From the NCBI GenBank assembly GCA_902168105.1, contig CABHOY010000038.1:372001-436000 (forward strand): DNA of 64,000 bases, written 5' to 3'. Positions 16,551-23,218 of this stretch are shown here, piece by piece. Within the stretch, counting starts at the first letter, position 1; every line of letters begins with the position of its first letter. A program made the position numbers and the translations under genes. The notes below the pieces were generated by a model. That model was not told the origin of the DNA, made no database searches, and saw nothing but the letters and a program-made list of their open reading frames with translations. Source of the DNA: an uncultured Flavihumibacter sp. Lineage in GTDB: Bacteria; Bacteroidota; Bacteroidia; Chitinophagales; Chitinophagaceae.

Positions 16551-18632
16551 TTACGCCTTGTAGTAGGCCTGGAAGCGAACAACCTGATTGTATTCGGGAG
16601 ATTTGATAAGACCATCTCCCATGCCGGCCAAACCTTCTGCACCTGGTTCATCTAACACCACCTGTGAGTCGGTAGCTTTTGGAACGCGAAAACATATCTG
16701 AACCGGGAAGTTAACCTTCGCGTCCCCCGTAATCACCTTGACAGAGGCGCGCTGCGTAGCAGCTACGATCCGGAACCCGACAGAACGCCCCTTCTGCAGA
16801 AGAATGCGAAGATTCTCTTCCAGCGGTTTATCCGTTCTGACATGCTTCTTTACTATTACAGGCAACCCGTTCTTATCTGGTCCAACCTCAACATCCTCAT
16901 ACACCTTCAACGCATTACCGGTACGGGAATTAGCAACAGCATCCGCGAACTCGTCAAACACGACTAAGGTTCTCTCTTCTTCCTCATTCCTCACTAACTC
17001 TTCCATACGAGTGCAAAGCTTTATCATGGTCTGCTCTATCGCATCAATGTCATTTACCACCCTGATACCACGTTCCTTGTACTTTCTGAATTCGTATTTA
17101 GGATCTAAAATGATTATGTTCTTAATTCCTGCGAGGATAGCATACTCAATGATAGAGCGAACACATACTGATTTACCGGAACCCGTTGCACCACAAATAA
17201 GCGAGTGAGGAGTAGAGTGGTTATTGAGGTCCCATACAATCGTGTTACCAAAATTATCTTTACCTATCGGGATCTTCTGATCTACCAGATCATCCGGATT
17301 AAATAACAGGTCTTGTTCCCTTCTTTTAGCTATTTCTACCGATAAGTAGGATTTACCATCATGTATTACCAATTCCTTCGAAAAACGAACCGTAGGTACG
17401 TTCAGTGCATTAGCCAGATCCAACCTGTAACTATATACTGAGGAAACTTTAACGCCGGCAGATATAGCCAACAGATAGGTATTACTGGAATACCCTTCGA
17501 ATGTGTGTGCACACTCAGCGATTACTTTGAAGCTACGTAGGACGTGCTCAATTTTTTCTTGCTGTGACATGTTCTTATCAGATAAGTCGTATTGAATGAA
17601 TTTGTCAGCGTTCGCTTTGAACTGCCTTATAACAGTGGGAGAAACTACCGTCAGGGAGGAATCACGAATTTTCTTAAGGCGCTTAGAGACCAGTTCCTTT
17701 TTGGATTGTTCAACATTAAAATCTTCTACTTCACTTATCATTGTGCGAGCCCAGAAGTTGTATAACTCAGCCTTGTCAACTAAATTATCAGAATCATTTA
17801 TGAGGAAAACGTAATCTGGGTTAGTTACAGCCTCAATCGTACGCTTCAATGGTTCATAAAGAAGCGCTTCATAGATACGCCGGCTATTGTAATCTATGTT
17901 AACCGTGAACTTGTTCAGCTGCGAGGAATCACCTCTATTACTAGAATACTTATTCTCTACGAACCATACCTCATCCACCTGTACTTGGGTTCTGGCTTCC
18001 TGGCATTTCACATAGGTGATTGCCTGTACCCCTATTGCCAGCTCCATCTCTTCGTCCGAAGTAAATTTGCTGCGGGATTTATGATCAACAACAGCGATCG
18101 TACCTCTCTTCGTTTTGACTATCAAATCTATCTTAGCGTGGCACGGAAGAGGAATGTCTACACCGTTTACTATCAGAAACTCTTCACAACTTACCTCCAC
18201 TTCCAAGATCTCCTCGATATCGTCTTCGTAGATACCCTTCTCTGCTACAAAGTTTGATAACAGTGCGGTCACAGTGTCACTTGCCTTCTTGATGCAGGTC
18301 TCGACCGTAGGTGTGGTCTTCTGGATCTTCCACCTGTTTGCATCGACATTATCAATGTAGGCGTATGCGCACAGCTGCAATTCGACAAGGTCCAGCGTAA
18401 TGCCTTCCTGTTTCTTTGTGAAGTAATATTGGAGGGCTGCGTGATAGGCGTTACCTGCGATGGTCGTAGCGCTACTCTTCGAGTACAGGCCATATATGTA
18501 CTGCATCTCGAAGGCCTTCTCATTTCTTGCAAAGCTGGTGACCTTAGAATAGCTCCAGCTATCAACCAAGAAGTTGCTGAATAGTTCCTGGTACTCCTCA
18601 GGGGTATAATCCCGGTACATGCTTTCTCTCAT
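16551..18632 (-). CDS. PD-(D/E)XK nuclease fused to FtsK/SpoIIIE-type DNA translocase
   Basis: A 693-residue fusion. The first ~230 residues are a RecB/Cas4-like PD-(D/E)XK nuclease: WSYSKVTSFARNEKAFEMQY (26-45), an AGNAYHAALQYY helix (59-70), KIDLIV with D169, and VVDHKS with D183 and K185, then the QAITYVK helix. Residues about 335-693 form an FtsK motor. A beta domain (AISAGVKVSSVYSYRLDLANALNVP) is followed by Walker A GATGSGKS (481-488), IIILDPKYEF, Walker B LVVFDEFAD (556-564) and IVAATQRASVKVITG. No gamma domain is seen. A membrane anchor is absent, so it is a soluble translocating nuclease, probably for phage recombination or end processing. Confidence 0.85.
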   Translation of the reverse strand: MRESMYRDYTPEEYQELFSNFLVDSWSYSKVTSFARNEKAFEMQYIYGLYSKSSATTIAGNAYHAALQYYFTKKQEGITLDLVELQLCAYAYIDNVDANRWKIQKTTPTVETCIKKASDTVTALLSNFVAEKGIYEDDIEEILEVEVSCEEFLIVNGVDIPLPCHAKIDLIVKTKRGTIAVVDHKSRSKFTSDEEMELAIGVQAITYVKCQEARTQVQVDEVWFVENKYSSNRGDSSQLNKFTVNIDYNSRRIYEALLYEPLKRTIEAVTNPDYVFLINDSDNLVDKAELYNFWARTMISEVEDFNVEQSKKELVSKRLKKIRDSSLTVVSPTVIRQFKANADKFIQYDLSDKNMSQQEKIEHVLRSFKVIAECAHTFEGYSSNTYLLAISAGVKVSSVYSYRLDLANALNVPTVRFSKELVIHDGKSYLSVEIAKRREQDLLFNPDDLVDQKIPIGKDNFGNTIVWDLNNHSTPHSLICGATGSGKSVCVRSIIEYAILAGIKNIIILDPKYEFRKYKERGIRVVNDIDAIEQTMIKLCTRMEELVRNEEEERTLVVFDEFADAVANSRTGNALKVYEDVEVGPDKNGLPVIVKKHVRTDKPLEENLRILLQKGRSVGFRIVAATQRASVKVITGDAKVNFPVQICFRVPKATDSQVVLDEPGAEGLAGMGDGLIKSPEYNQVVRFQAYYKA

Positions 18633-19585
18633 GGCAATTCAATTTTACTGGTACCTTTCTCCTGCTGTTCACGGGCTAATGTATCCTGGGGCGTTTCATC
18701 TGCCTGTTTCGCCTGTCGCTCATACTCTTCAGCAGACTCCTTGCACATATTTTTGTGCGGCTCCAGTATCTTCTTCTGTTTGGGAGTGAGTGTATTCCAG
18801 ATCGCGATAACACCGGCAAGACCGAATTCGCAGGCCATCAACATTTCGGACTTGATCTTCGTGATTACAGGATCTTCTTTCTCTCCACTCCTAATCCACT
18901 CCATGAGCTTTCTTCCTGTTTCTTGGGTTAGGTAATCATTACCCGAGCCGAAAGCAGGACGTAGAAATTCTGGCATCTTGAGAAACTTTTGTGACTTACC
19001 TGCATTGCTCATTAACATACTGCAGGTCATTTCGAACATGAAGTTTTTCTCACATATTGGTTGCACTCCAATAGATACCGGTTTATTCGGATCTTTGAAG
19101 TCTGTCTTTTCTCTGGCGCGCAAACATATTATCAGGTGCATATCACAGTATAACAGAGTATTCATAAACCCTTTATGCTCTCTTTTTGCGCCAACCCAAT
19201 TAGCCATCTTTTTTCCCAATGCCAAAGGGGCATTAGCTATATCATCACAGCCGCCCTCTCCTTCCCACTCATGGGAGCCCGAATCCATTACTAATACTTT
19301 TATCCCAGCCTTTTGAAATTGCTTTATTGCAGATCTATATCGAGCAGGCGAAAACGGTGGGACGAGATCCCCTATCATAAATGGCCCGTCGAGAATATCT
19401 GCATAGTGAGATCCTCTTTGCGCTTCCGTATCAAGCAGCCCTATTTCGGATGGTTTATCCACCATACCCCTTGCTATTTTGAGCGCTGTGTAAGTCTTAC
19501 CGCTTCCGGTTTCACCTGCGATAGCAATCAGGGATTTAATTTCACCCCGCACCGCTGGTCGTATGTTTATTACTACTTCGTCCAT
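18629..19585 (-). CDS. Phage AAA-family (RecA-like) ATPase, possible Sak4-type recombinase
   Basis: A 318-residue ATPase with Walker A IAGETGSGKTYTALKIARG (22-40), EIGLLDTEAQRG (sensor-like, about 47-58), Walker B VLVMDSGSHEWEG and LLYCDMHLIICLRAREK. This is the AAA_24 pattern found in phage ATPases, some of which (Sak4) are RecA/RadA-like single-strand annealing or recombination proteins. The C-terminal ~80 residues are a charged helical tail. It overlaps the nuclease-FtsK gene by 4 bases (ATGA), arguing for joint function in recombination. Recombinase function is inferred. Confidence 0.78.
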   Translation of the reverse strand: MDEVVINIRPAVRGEIKSLIAIAGETGSGKTYTALKIARGMVDKPSEIGLLDTEAQRGSHYADILDGPFMIGDLVPPFSPARYRSAIKQFQKAGIKVLVMDSGSHEWEGEGGCDDIANAPLALGKKMANWVGAKREHKGFMNTLLYCDMHLIICLRAREKTDFKDPNKPVSIGVQPICEKNFMFEMTCSMLMSNAGKSQKFLKMPEFLRPAFGSGNDYLTQETGRKLMEWIRSGEKEDPVITKIKSEMLMACEFGLAGVIAIWNTLTPKQKKILEPHKNMCKESAEEYERQAKQADETPQDTLAREQQEKGTSKIELP

Positions 19586-19629
19586 ATATTTGAGGTATTA
19601 GAATTTTTATTATGATACGGCCGCTAATC

Positions 19630-19827
19630 TTAGCGGCCCTTTATGGATAGCAATGCTAGCTTATTACTGATCGCACCCTTCATCTTCTTCGCAAGATTAT
19701 CATCTGCGAACCTGGTCCACACAGAATCGTGAACAAGCACCTGACAGGCTTTCAATGCCTGCGGAGAGTTGCTGTTGTCGATCAGATCACTGAGCATGCT
19801 TATTAAAGTTTGTTTATCTGCTTTCAT
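19630..19827 (-). CDS. Small hypothetical phage protein
   Basis: A 65-residue, mostly helical basic protein (MKADKQTLISMLSDLIDNSNSPQALKACQVLVHDSVWTRFADDNLAKKMKGAISNKLALL) with no recognised family. It is preceded by an 8-bp hairpin (AGACCCTC/GAGGGTCT, 19842-19872) that may sit in its leader. It ends 44 bases before the AAA ATPase start. Confidence 0.5.
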   Translation of the reverse strand: MKADKQTLISMLSDLIDNSNSPQALKACQVLVHDSVWTRFADDNLAKKMKGAISNKLALLSIKGR

Positions 19828-19841
19828 TTGTTTTGGTATTT

Positions 19842-19872
19842 AGACCCTCCACCCGTTGATGATAGAGGGTCT
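19842..19872. repeat. Hairpin in gene-free stretch
   Basis: AGACCCTC (19842-19849) and GAGGGTCT (19865-19872) form a perfect 8-bp stem with a 15-base loop. It sits just upstream of the 65-residue gene on the minus strand. No T-run follows in either direction, so attenuation or simple transcript structure is more likely than termination. Confidence 0.45.
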
Positions 19873-19976
19873 TACAACTTGATACTAAATCTTTCTATGT
19901 CCGTGGAACGACATTTAGTTACTTTTTCATGACTGAAAATTGTTAGCTGATACCTGCGTGTCTCCCTTTTTATCGG

Positions 19977-19992
19977 CTCGGTCCGGACCGAG
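19977..19992. repeat. Perfect GC-rich palindrome
   Basis: CTCGGTCCGGACCGAG is a 16-base perfect palindrome. It is flanked by CCTGC (19953-19957) and GCAGG (19994-19998), which could enclose it in a larger stem. It lies in the 790-base stretch without clear genes (19828-20620), downstream of tRNA-Lys in the direction of transcription. Confidence 0.5.
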
Positions 19993-20051
19993 TGCAGGAG
20001 TTTGATACCGGATGTCTTGGCTTATGGAAAACCATTCTTAAAAAACAACTG

Positions 20052-20125
20052 TGATCCCGCTGGGACTCGAACCCAGGACCCATACATTAAAAGTGTATTG
20101 CTCTGACCAACTGAGCTACGGAATT
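20052..20125 (-). tRNA. tRNA-Lys (anticodon TTT)
   Basis: A cloverleaf with anticodon loop CTTTTAA (anticodon TTT), anticodon stem ATACA/TGTAT, D-arm GCTC/GAGC and T-arm CTGGG-TTCGAGT-CCCAG. The acceptor stem AATTCCG/CGGGATC is imperfect: an A-C mismatch at the first pair and one T.G pair. CCA is not encoded. It is phage-borne. The first-pair mismatch is unusual and could affect processing. Confidence 0.88.
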
Positions 20126-20247
20126 AGGTGCCGGCTTGTCACCGGCATGCTCGGGTAGCCACCCGACAAGCTCATACTCTTTGTGTCCGATTGGGTCCCA
20201 CCTTGCCGGACGAATCATCATTGTTCTGCGTCTATAAATGAAGTCGT

Positions 20248-20330
20248 ACTCGGTGCCGGAGTTGCACACAGCACGTCCCTGCAGACGCGTCTCACGGAAG
20301 AAACCCCAAACTTCCGCTACCTTACCGAGT
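20248..20330. other. Structured element, tRNA-sized, not a recognisable tRNA
   Basis: A 7-bp perfect outer stem (ACTCGGT 20248-20254 with ACCGAGT 20324-20330) encloses 69 bases. Inside are a 6-bp hairpin (CGGAAG 20295-20300 with CTTCCG 20311-20316) and the palindrome AGACGCGTCT. The size and closed ends recall a tRNA, and it lies 120 bases from tRNA-Lys, but a T-loop and a 7-base anticodon loop cannot be found on either strand. It may be a decayed tRNA or another folded RNA. Confidence 0.3.
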
Positions 20331-20530
20331 TACCTACTAACCCACAAAAAAATAAGAGCACCTCGGACGTATCATGATTATAAATGCGAAAAGAACTTTT
20401 GGCCGATACCCGCGCCACCCGGGGAGATGCTCCTAATATGTTGAAATGATTTATTTCCAGATAGAACCAGCACCGGAAACGGCGCCAGGTTTTAGTCCAT
20501 TGTTACCCTCAAATAAACTCTTTAAGAATA

Positions 20531-20554
20531 CCAGGATGTGAGATCACGTCCTGG
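20531..20554. repeat. Strong hairpin
   Basis: CCAGGATGTG (20531-20540) pairs with CACGTCCTGG (20545-20554), 10 bp with one T.G pair and a 4-base loop. Weak T-rich flanks lie on both sides (GGGTTTACC, or GGTATTCTT on the other strand), so it could be a weak terminator or a processing site between the early genes and tRNA-Lys. Confidence 0.45.
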
Positions 20555-20620
20555 GTTTACCTATTTCCCTATACCTATGAAATGCCTCCCTGTGTGCGGT
20601 CTATCCACATCACAAATAAC

Positions 20621-20764
20621 TTACCTGCGCCGATGGCGATTACGATTTTTATAATTGATAATGCGATGATCATTGGTACCAGATTTAAGGCGAAGCCAGG
20701 CTCCTAATAGTGACAGGATGACGAAATATATAATTGCTCCAAAAAGAACGTAAACAATAGTCAT
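20621..20764 (-). CDS. 47-residue membrane peptide
   Basis: A short gene whose ATG (20764) overlaps the stop of the upstream gene in an ATGA, a classic translational coupling. The product has one hydrophobic helix (VYVLFGAIIYFVILSLLGAW, residues 4-23) followed by a strongly basic cytoplasmic-type tail rich in Arg, Asn and His (NYKNRNRHRRR). It is small enough to be missed by standard gene calling. Function unknown; small membrane peptides in phage early regions may act in exclusion or host takeover, but nothing here shows that. Confidence 0.55.
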   Translation of the reverse strand: MTIVYVLFGAIIYFVILSLLGAWLRLKSGTNDHRIINYKNRNRHRRR

Positions 20765-21042
20765 AGTGTAGACAGTGAGTTTACGTGAACATAATCCTCA
20801 CCGATGATCTGCTGCATCTGCTTACGGTAATAAGCCTTCAACCTCTCATATATCCGCATCCAATACCGGTGCGAAGATCTCAGCTGCCAGATGGATTCAC
20901 CGATAGCATTATTAGATGTTCCCAGGGCAGTGAGGCGATTCACCTCGGCCAGGTACTTGTTTGCTTTTGTTTTGGCCTGGATAGACAGACCTATAATTCG
21001 CGCACACTTTTCGTGCTGCTGCTTGATTTGCGAGTTGGTCAT
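20761..21042 (-). CDS. Hypothetical phage early protein
   Basis: A 93-residue, entirely helical basic protein (IKQQHEKCARIIGLSIQAKTKANKYLAEVNRL ... HRYWMRIYERLKAYYRKQMQQ), likely a coiled-coil or helical bundle. No recognised family. It is followed by the 47-residue membrane peptide through an ATGA overlap and lies 12 bases after the preceding gene, so it is the third or fourth gene of the early operon. Confidence 0.55.
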   Translation of the reverse strand: MTNSQIKQQHEKCARIIGLSIQAKTKANKYLAEVNRLTALGTSNNAIGESIWQLRSSHRYWMRIYERLKAYYRKQMQQIIGEDYVHVNSLSTL

Positions 21043-21054
21043 ATTATTGGGATT

Positions 21055-21255
21055 TTAATTCATGTTTATTCTCCACACTTCTTCACTGTCACCGAAATCA
21101 CTCCGCTCACTAACCACCATTACCAATTCATAAGCATCCATTGCGCCACCACCTGGAAAGTCTACACGACGAGCGGCATTATAGCTAGCAGTAATACCAG
21201 TGATCACGGTAAACTTTCCATCGAACACTACGAAGTTGAGCTTCTCGCTTTTCAT
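21055..21255 (-). CDS. Small hypothetical phage early protein
   Basis: A 66-residue, beta-rich protein (KLNFVVFDGKFTVITGITASYNAARRV ... AYELVMVVSERSDFGD) with no recognised family. It is packed 23 bases behind the upstream gene and 12 bases before the next. It has no signal peptide or membrane segment. Confidence 0.5.
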   Translation of the reverse strand: MKSEKLNFVVFDGKFTVITGITASYNAARRVDFPGGGAMDAYELVMVVSERSDFGDSEEVWRINMN

Positions 21256-21278
21256 GGTCTATGTTTGTAGTGGGTGAC

Positions 21279-21485
21279 TTAAGACTTTATCTGCTTCAGC
21301 CGATTGGCTATGTACTTCCCTATCTCCGCATTTGTAAGATTTCCTTTCTTCTTACTCCCCCTCTCGGGGAGCGGAGCAGAGAACTGCTCCAGCTCTTTCA
21401 TCAGTTTTGTAGATTCTTCATGAACGTAAGCACCTAGAGCGCCGATCTGCTTAATCCGTTCAATGAGTTGCTGTAGGTTGGACAT
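21279..21485 (-). CDS. Small hypothetical phage early protein
   Basis: A 68-residue helical protein (NLQQLIERIKQIGALGAYVHEESTKLMKELEQF) with a Gly/Lys-rich linker and a second short helical pair (NLTNAEIGKYIANRLKQIKS). Its start overlaps the upstream gene by 26 bases. No family recognised. Confidence 0.5.
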   Translation of the reverse strand: MSNLQQLIERIKQIGALGAYVHEESTKLMKELEQFSAPLPERGSKKKGNLTNAEIGKYIANRLKQIKS

Positions 21486-21768
21486 CTTCTTTAGCTTTTA
21501 TACGTCCTTGCTCTATCAGATACTGCCAGGATGCATCGATGACCGCCTTAGAAAACAATGTGTGTTTTTCGTTTAGCGTATCGTGAACAGCCCTGTAGCT
21601 CCTTCCAGACTTTTCCTGGATCTTCACAAGATCACCAGGTAGTAATAATGCCCGGATCTCTCTGATCTCCTCAATTCGCTTTTGATTCCGTATTTCTACT
21701 TGTCGCATCTTATCAGTATTTTTACCCTTGTTTGCAATTACATTTGACATGTAGTTTTGCATTGACAA
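21460..21768 (-). CDS. Probable early regulator, first gene of the minus-strand operon
   Basis: A 102-residue basic protein with a helical N-terminus (KMRQVEIRNQKRIEEIREIRALL), then GDLVKIQEKSGRSYRAVHDTLNEKHTLFSKAVIDASWQYLIEQ. The latter looks like a helix-turn-helix: KIQEKSGRSYRAVHDTL matches the spacing of a recognition pair. It sits opposite the repressor gene across a short operator-like region, the place of a Cro-type early regulator. That role is inferred from position and the HTH impression. Confidence 0.55.
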   Translation of the reverse strand: MSMQNYMSNVIANKGKNTDKMRQVEIRNQKRIEEIREIRALLLPGDLVKIQEKSGRSYRAVHDTLNEKHTLFSKAVIDASWQYLIEQGRIKAKEDVQPTATH

Positions 21769-21778
21769 GTCAAAGATA

Positions 21779-21827
21779 AGTACAAGAAAGTATTAAAAGT
21801 ACAATAAGTACAATAAAGTATAAAATA
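21779..21827. promoter_or_regulatory. Tandem AAGTACAATA-like repeats in the lysogeny-switch intergenic region
   Basis: The 93 bases between the divergent early operon and the repressor hold five near-copies of a 9-10-base word in a row: AAGTACAAGA, AAGTATTAAA, AGTACAATA, AGTACAATA and AAGTATAAA. The spacing of about one helical turn would place bound proteins on one DNA face. These direct (not inverted) sites are good candidates for repressor binding or for DNA unwinding; the stretch is also very A+T-rich. Confidence 0.5.
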
Positions 21828-21861
21828 TAGAATTTATCTAAAGAAATAACCTTCTAAATAA

Positions 21862-22287
21862 ATGAACCAGGGTTTTGACCTCGAGAAGTCGTTAAGAATT
21901 TTAAAATCCAAAAGGATTACTAAGGAGAAAGTCGCGAAGGTTACTAACGTAACCCCCGGATACATATCGAAAATGCTATCGGGAGCAAAGCCGATTAGTC
22001 AAAACTTCATCGATATATTTCTCAAAGAATTCGGAAACGAGCTTGAAGGTGTGGTGCTCATTGAAGCTACCGACAGTCATTTGGTGACCAGAATATTGGC
22101 CCTTGAGTCAACAGTTGAGGTGTTAAAAAAGATAAATATTGGTTTAGTTAAAAGTCTGGGTGAAATCAGCTCAACTTACAGCGGTAAACCTTTGAAACAT
22201 TTTATCGATAAGGACACCGCGAAGCTAATCACCGAGTTTGACGAAGCTGTTGAAGATGACGTAAAACGTCGGCTACCGAAACAATGA
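21862..22287 (+). CDS. Phage repressor-like XRE-family HTH protein
   Basis: A 141-residue plus-strand protein, the only clear plus-strand regulator of the prophage. The N-terminal HTH is readable: ITKEKVAKVTNVTPGYISKMLSGAKPISQNFIDIF (about residues 19-53), with a recognition helix PGYISKMLSG. The C-terminal half is helical (LESTVEVLKKINIGLVKSL) and could dimerise. No LexA-like autocleavage Ser/Lys peptidase is visible, so induction would not be by self-cleavage. Position, opposite to the early operon across tandem repeats, supports a CI-like role. Confidence 0.78.
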   Translation: MNQGFDLEKSLRILKSKRITKEKVAKVTNVTPGYISKMLSGAKPISQNFIDIFLKEFGNELEGVVLIEATDSHLVTRILALESTVEVLKKINIGLVKSLGEISSTYSGKPLKHFIDKDTAKLITEFDEAVEDDVKRRLPKQ

Positions 22288-22488
22288 CAAATTTCTCCTT
22301 CTTTTTGGTCTTTTTCTTTCTTTTCATAACAGTAATGGATTCAGATTGCAATGGAATTTATGTGGTGAATGGTTTAAAATAAACGCGACTTTACGCAGTT
22401 TTTGTGCGTAGTGAGTATTCAGTGAGTATAAATACCACAAAGATGTGAATTTCAAAACATTAACATCGAATTAACCGAAACCTCAAAT

Positions 22489-22896
22489 ATGTCTACCATG
22501 AAGCGATTCCCCATTATTTTGACATCTATTTTTTTCCTCCTCATAGCGTGTAGCGATAAAGAACAGACAAGGCCAAATTTGTTAGATGTCACCTACGTTA
22601 TCGAATCCAACGCTGATGAACCGTTTTTAGATGCCACATATAGTGAGGCTGACCTTGCAGGAAACTCGAAGGAGAAATACGATTGGACGATTTCTGGGAC
22701 AGGGACATTTACTCGTAAGGCTAAAATTCAAAACGGATTTGGCGCTTATCTCAGTGCGAGACACGCAACTTCTGCAAACTGGCATATTGTAATATTAAAT
22801 TCAAAAGGGGTTGAGATCGCAAGAAAAACCCCTATCCATTATAACGGAACACTTAGTTATTACTATGCAAGTCTTACTGTGGAAGCAACTGAATAG
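22489..22896 (+). CDS. Small lipoprotein, prophage cargo (moron-like)
   Basis: A 135-residue protein with a type II signal peptide: KRFPIILTSIFFLLIAC, cleaved before Cys21. Starts at 22489 and at Met4 (22498) are both possible. The mature part is beta-rich (DWTISGTGTFTRKAKIQNGFGAYLSARH ... LSYYYASLTVEATE), suggesting a small beta-sandwich. It is transcribed alone on the plus strand between the repressor and the attachment site, the usual place for lysogenic-conversion genes. Its function is unknown; superinfection exclusion at the cell surface is one possibility. Confidence 0.7.
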   Translation: MSTMKRFPIILTSIFFLLIACSDKEQTRPNLLDVTYVIESNADEPFLDATYSEADLAGNSKEKYDWTISGTGTFTRKAKIQNGFGAYLSARHATSANWHIVILNSKGVEIARKTPIHYNGTLSYYYASLTVEATE

Positions 22897-23077
22897 CGAT
22901 TAAATGGCAAATTACATCAAGCCTTGTATCTCTTTACTGTACTTGATTTCATGAGATAGTGCACCGTTAACGAAAACGTTAACACCTGCTGCAGGAAACA
23001 AAACGAATAAAATAAAAAATTAATTATTAATAACGCTACAAACAATAAGATAGAGAAATTAACACCAATGGGCAGAC

Positions 23078-23121
23078 GCCTTCTAAGCAGCAGGTCATTG
23101 GTTCGAATCCAATCCGGTTCA
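23078..23121 (+). other. Prophage attachment site: 3' half of tRNA-Arg(TCT)
   Basis: From 23078 the sequence reads as a tRNA 3' half: anticodon loop CTTCTAA (TCT), GCAG of the anticodon stem, T-arm ATTGG-TTCGAAT-CCAAT, acceptor strand CCGGTTC and discriminator A at 23121. The 5' half (which should begin GAACCGG) is absent; the upstream DNA is unrelated and A+T-rich. This is the displaced host end expected when a phage integrates at the anticodon loop. An intact tRNA-Arg should be at the other end of the prophage, outside the window. Confidence 0.85.
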
Positions 23122-23128
23122 CAGAGAG

Positions 23129-23162
23129 GGACAAAGCAGGGAAACCTACTTTGTCCTTTTTT
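23129..23162 (+). terminator. Terminator of the original tRNA-Arg gene
   Basis: GGACAAAG (23129-23136) pairs with CTTTGTCC (23149-23156), with AGG/CCT continuing inside after one mismatch, followed by six T. It lies 7 bases after the tRNA 3' end, so it is probably the native tRNA terminator, left on the host side of the junction. Confidence 0.8.
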
Positions 23163-23218
23163 ATTTGTTGTAATTCCCTACTGAAAGACTGTCGCGCTAA
23201 TTTCGGGCGCCTTCAGTC

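Larger units (their letters stand above)
1..23121. mobile_element. Prophage, right-hand part (left end outside window)
   Basis: A continuous block of phage genes (terminase, DnaB, Lin1244-type replication protein, DUF1064 nuclease, Gp37/Gp68 protein, methyltransferases, repressor) ends at a 3' half of tRNA-Arg(TCT), after which ordinary chromosomal genes begin. Almost all genes are on the minus strand and closely packed. Only the DNA-metabolism, packaging and regulatory arms are in view. Portal, capsid, tail, lysis and integrase genes are not seen and presumably lie left of position 1. The tRNA fragment suggests a tyrosine-recombinase type of integration, but no recombinase is visible to confirm this. 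Confidence 0.88.

Noticed and set aside
20087..20269. Minus-strand 60-codon frame (start GTG) with protein-like residues such as ARWDPIGHKEYELVGWLPEHAG
   Set aside because: Its last ten codons are read through tRNA-Lys and its upstream part through the structured element; no ATG start exists before an in-frame stop. A remnant of a gene is possible, but not enough for a feature.
22288..23077. Searched for an integrase or excisionase between the repressor and the attachment site
   Set aside because: Only the lipoprotein gene and A+T-rich non-coding DNA are present; no recombinase motif in any frame.
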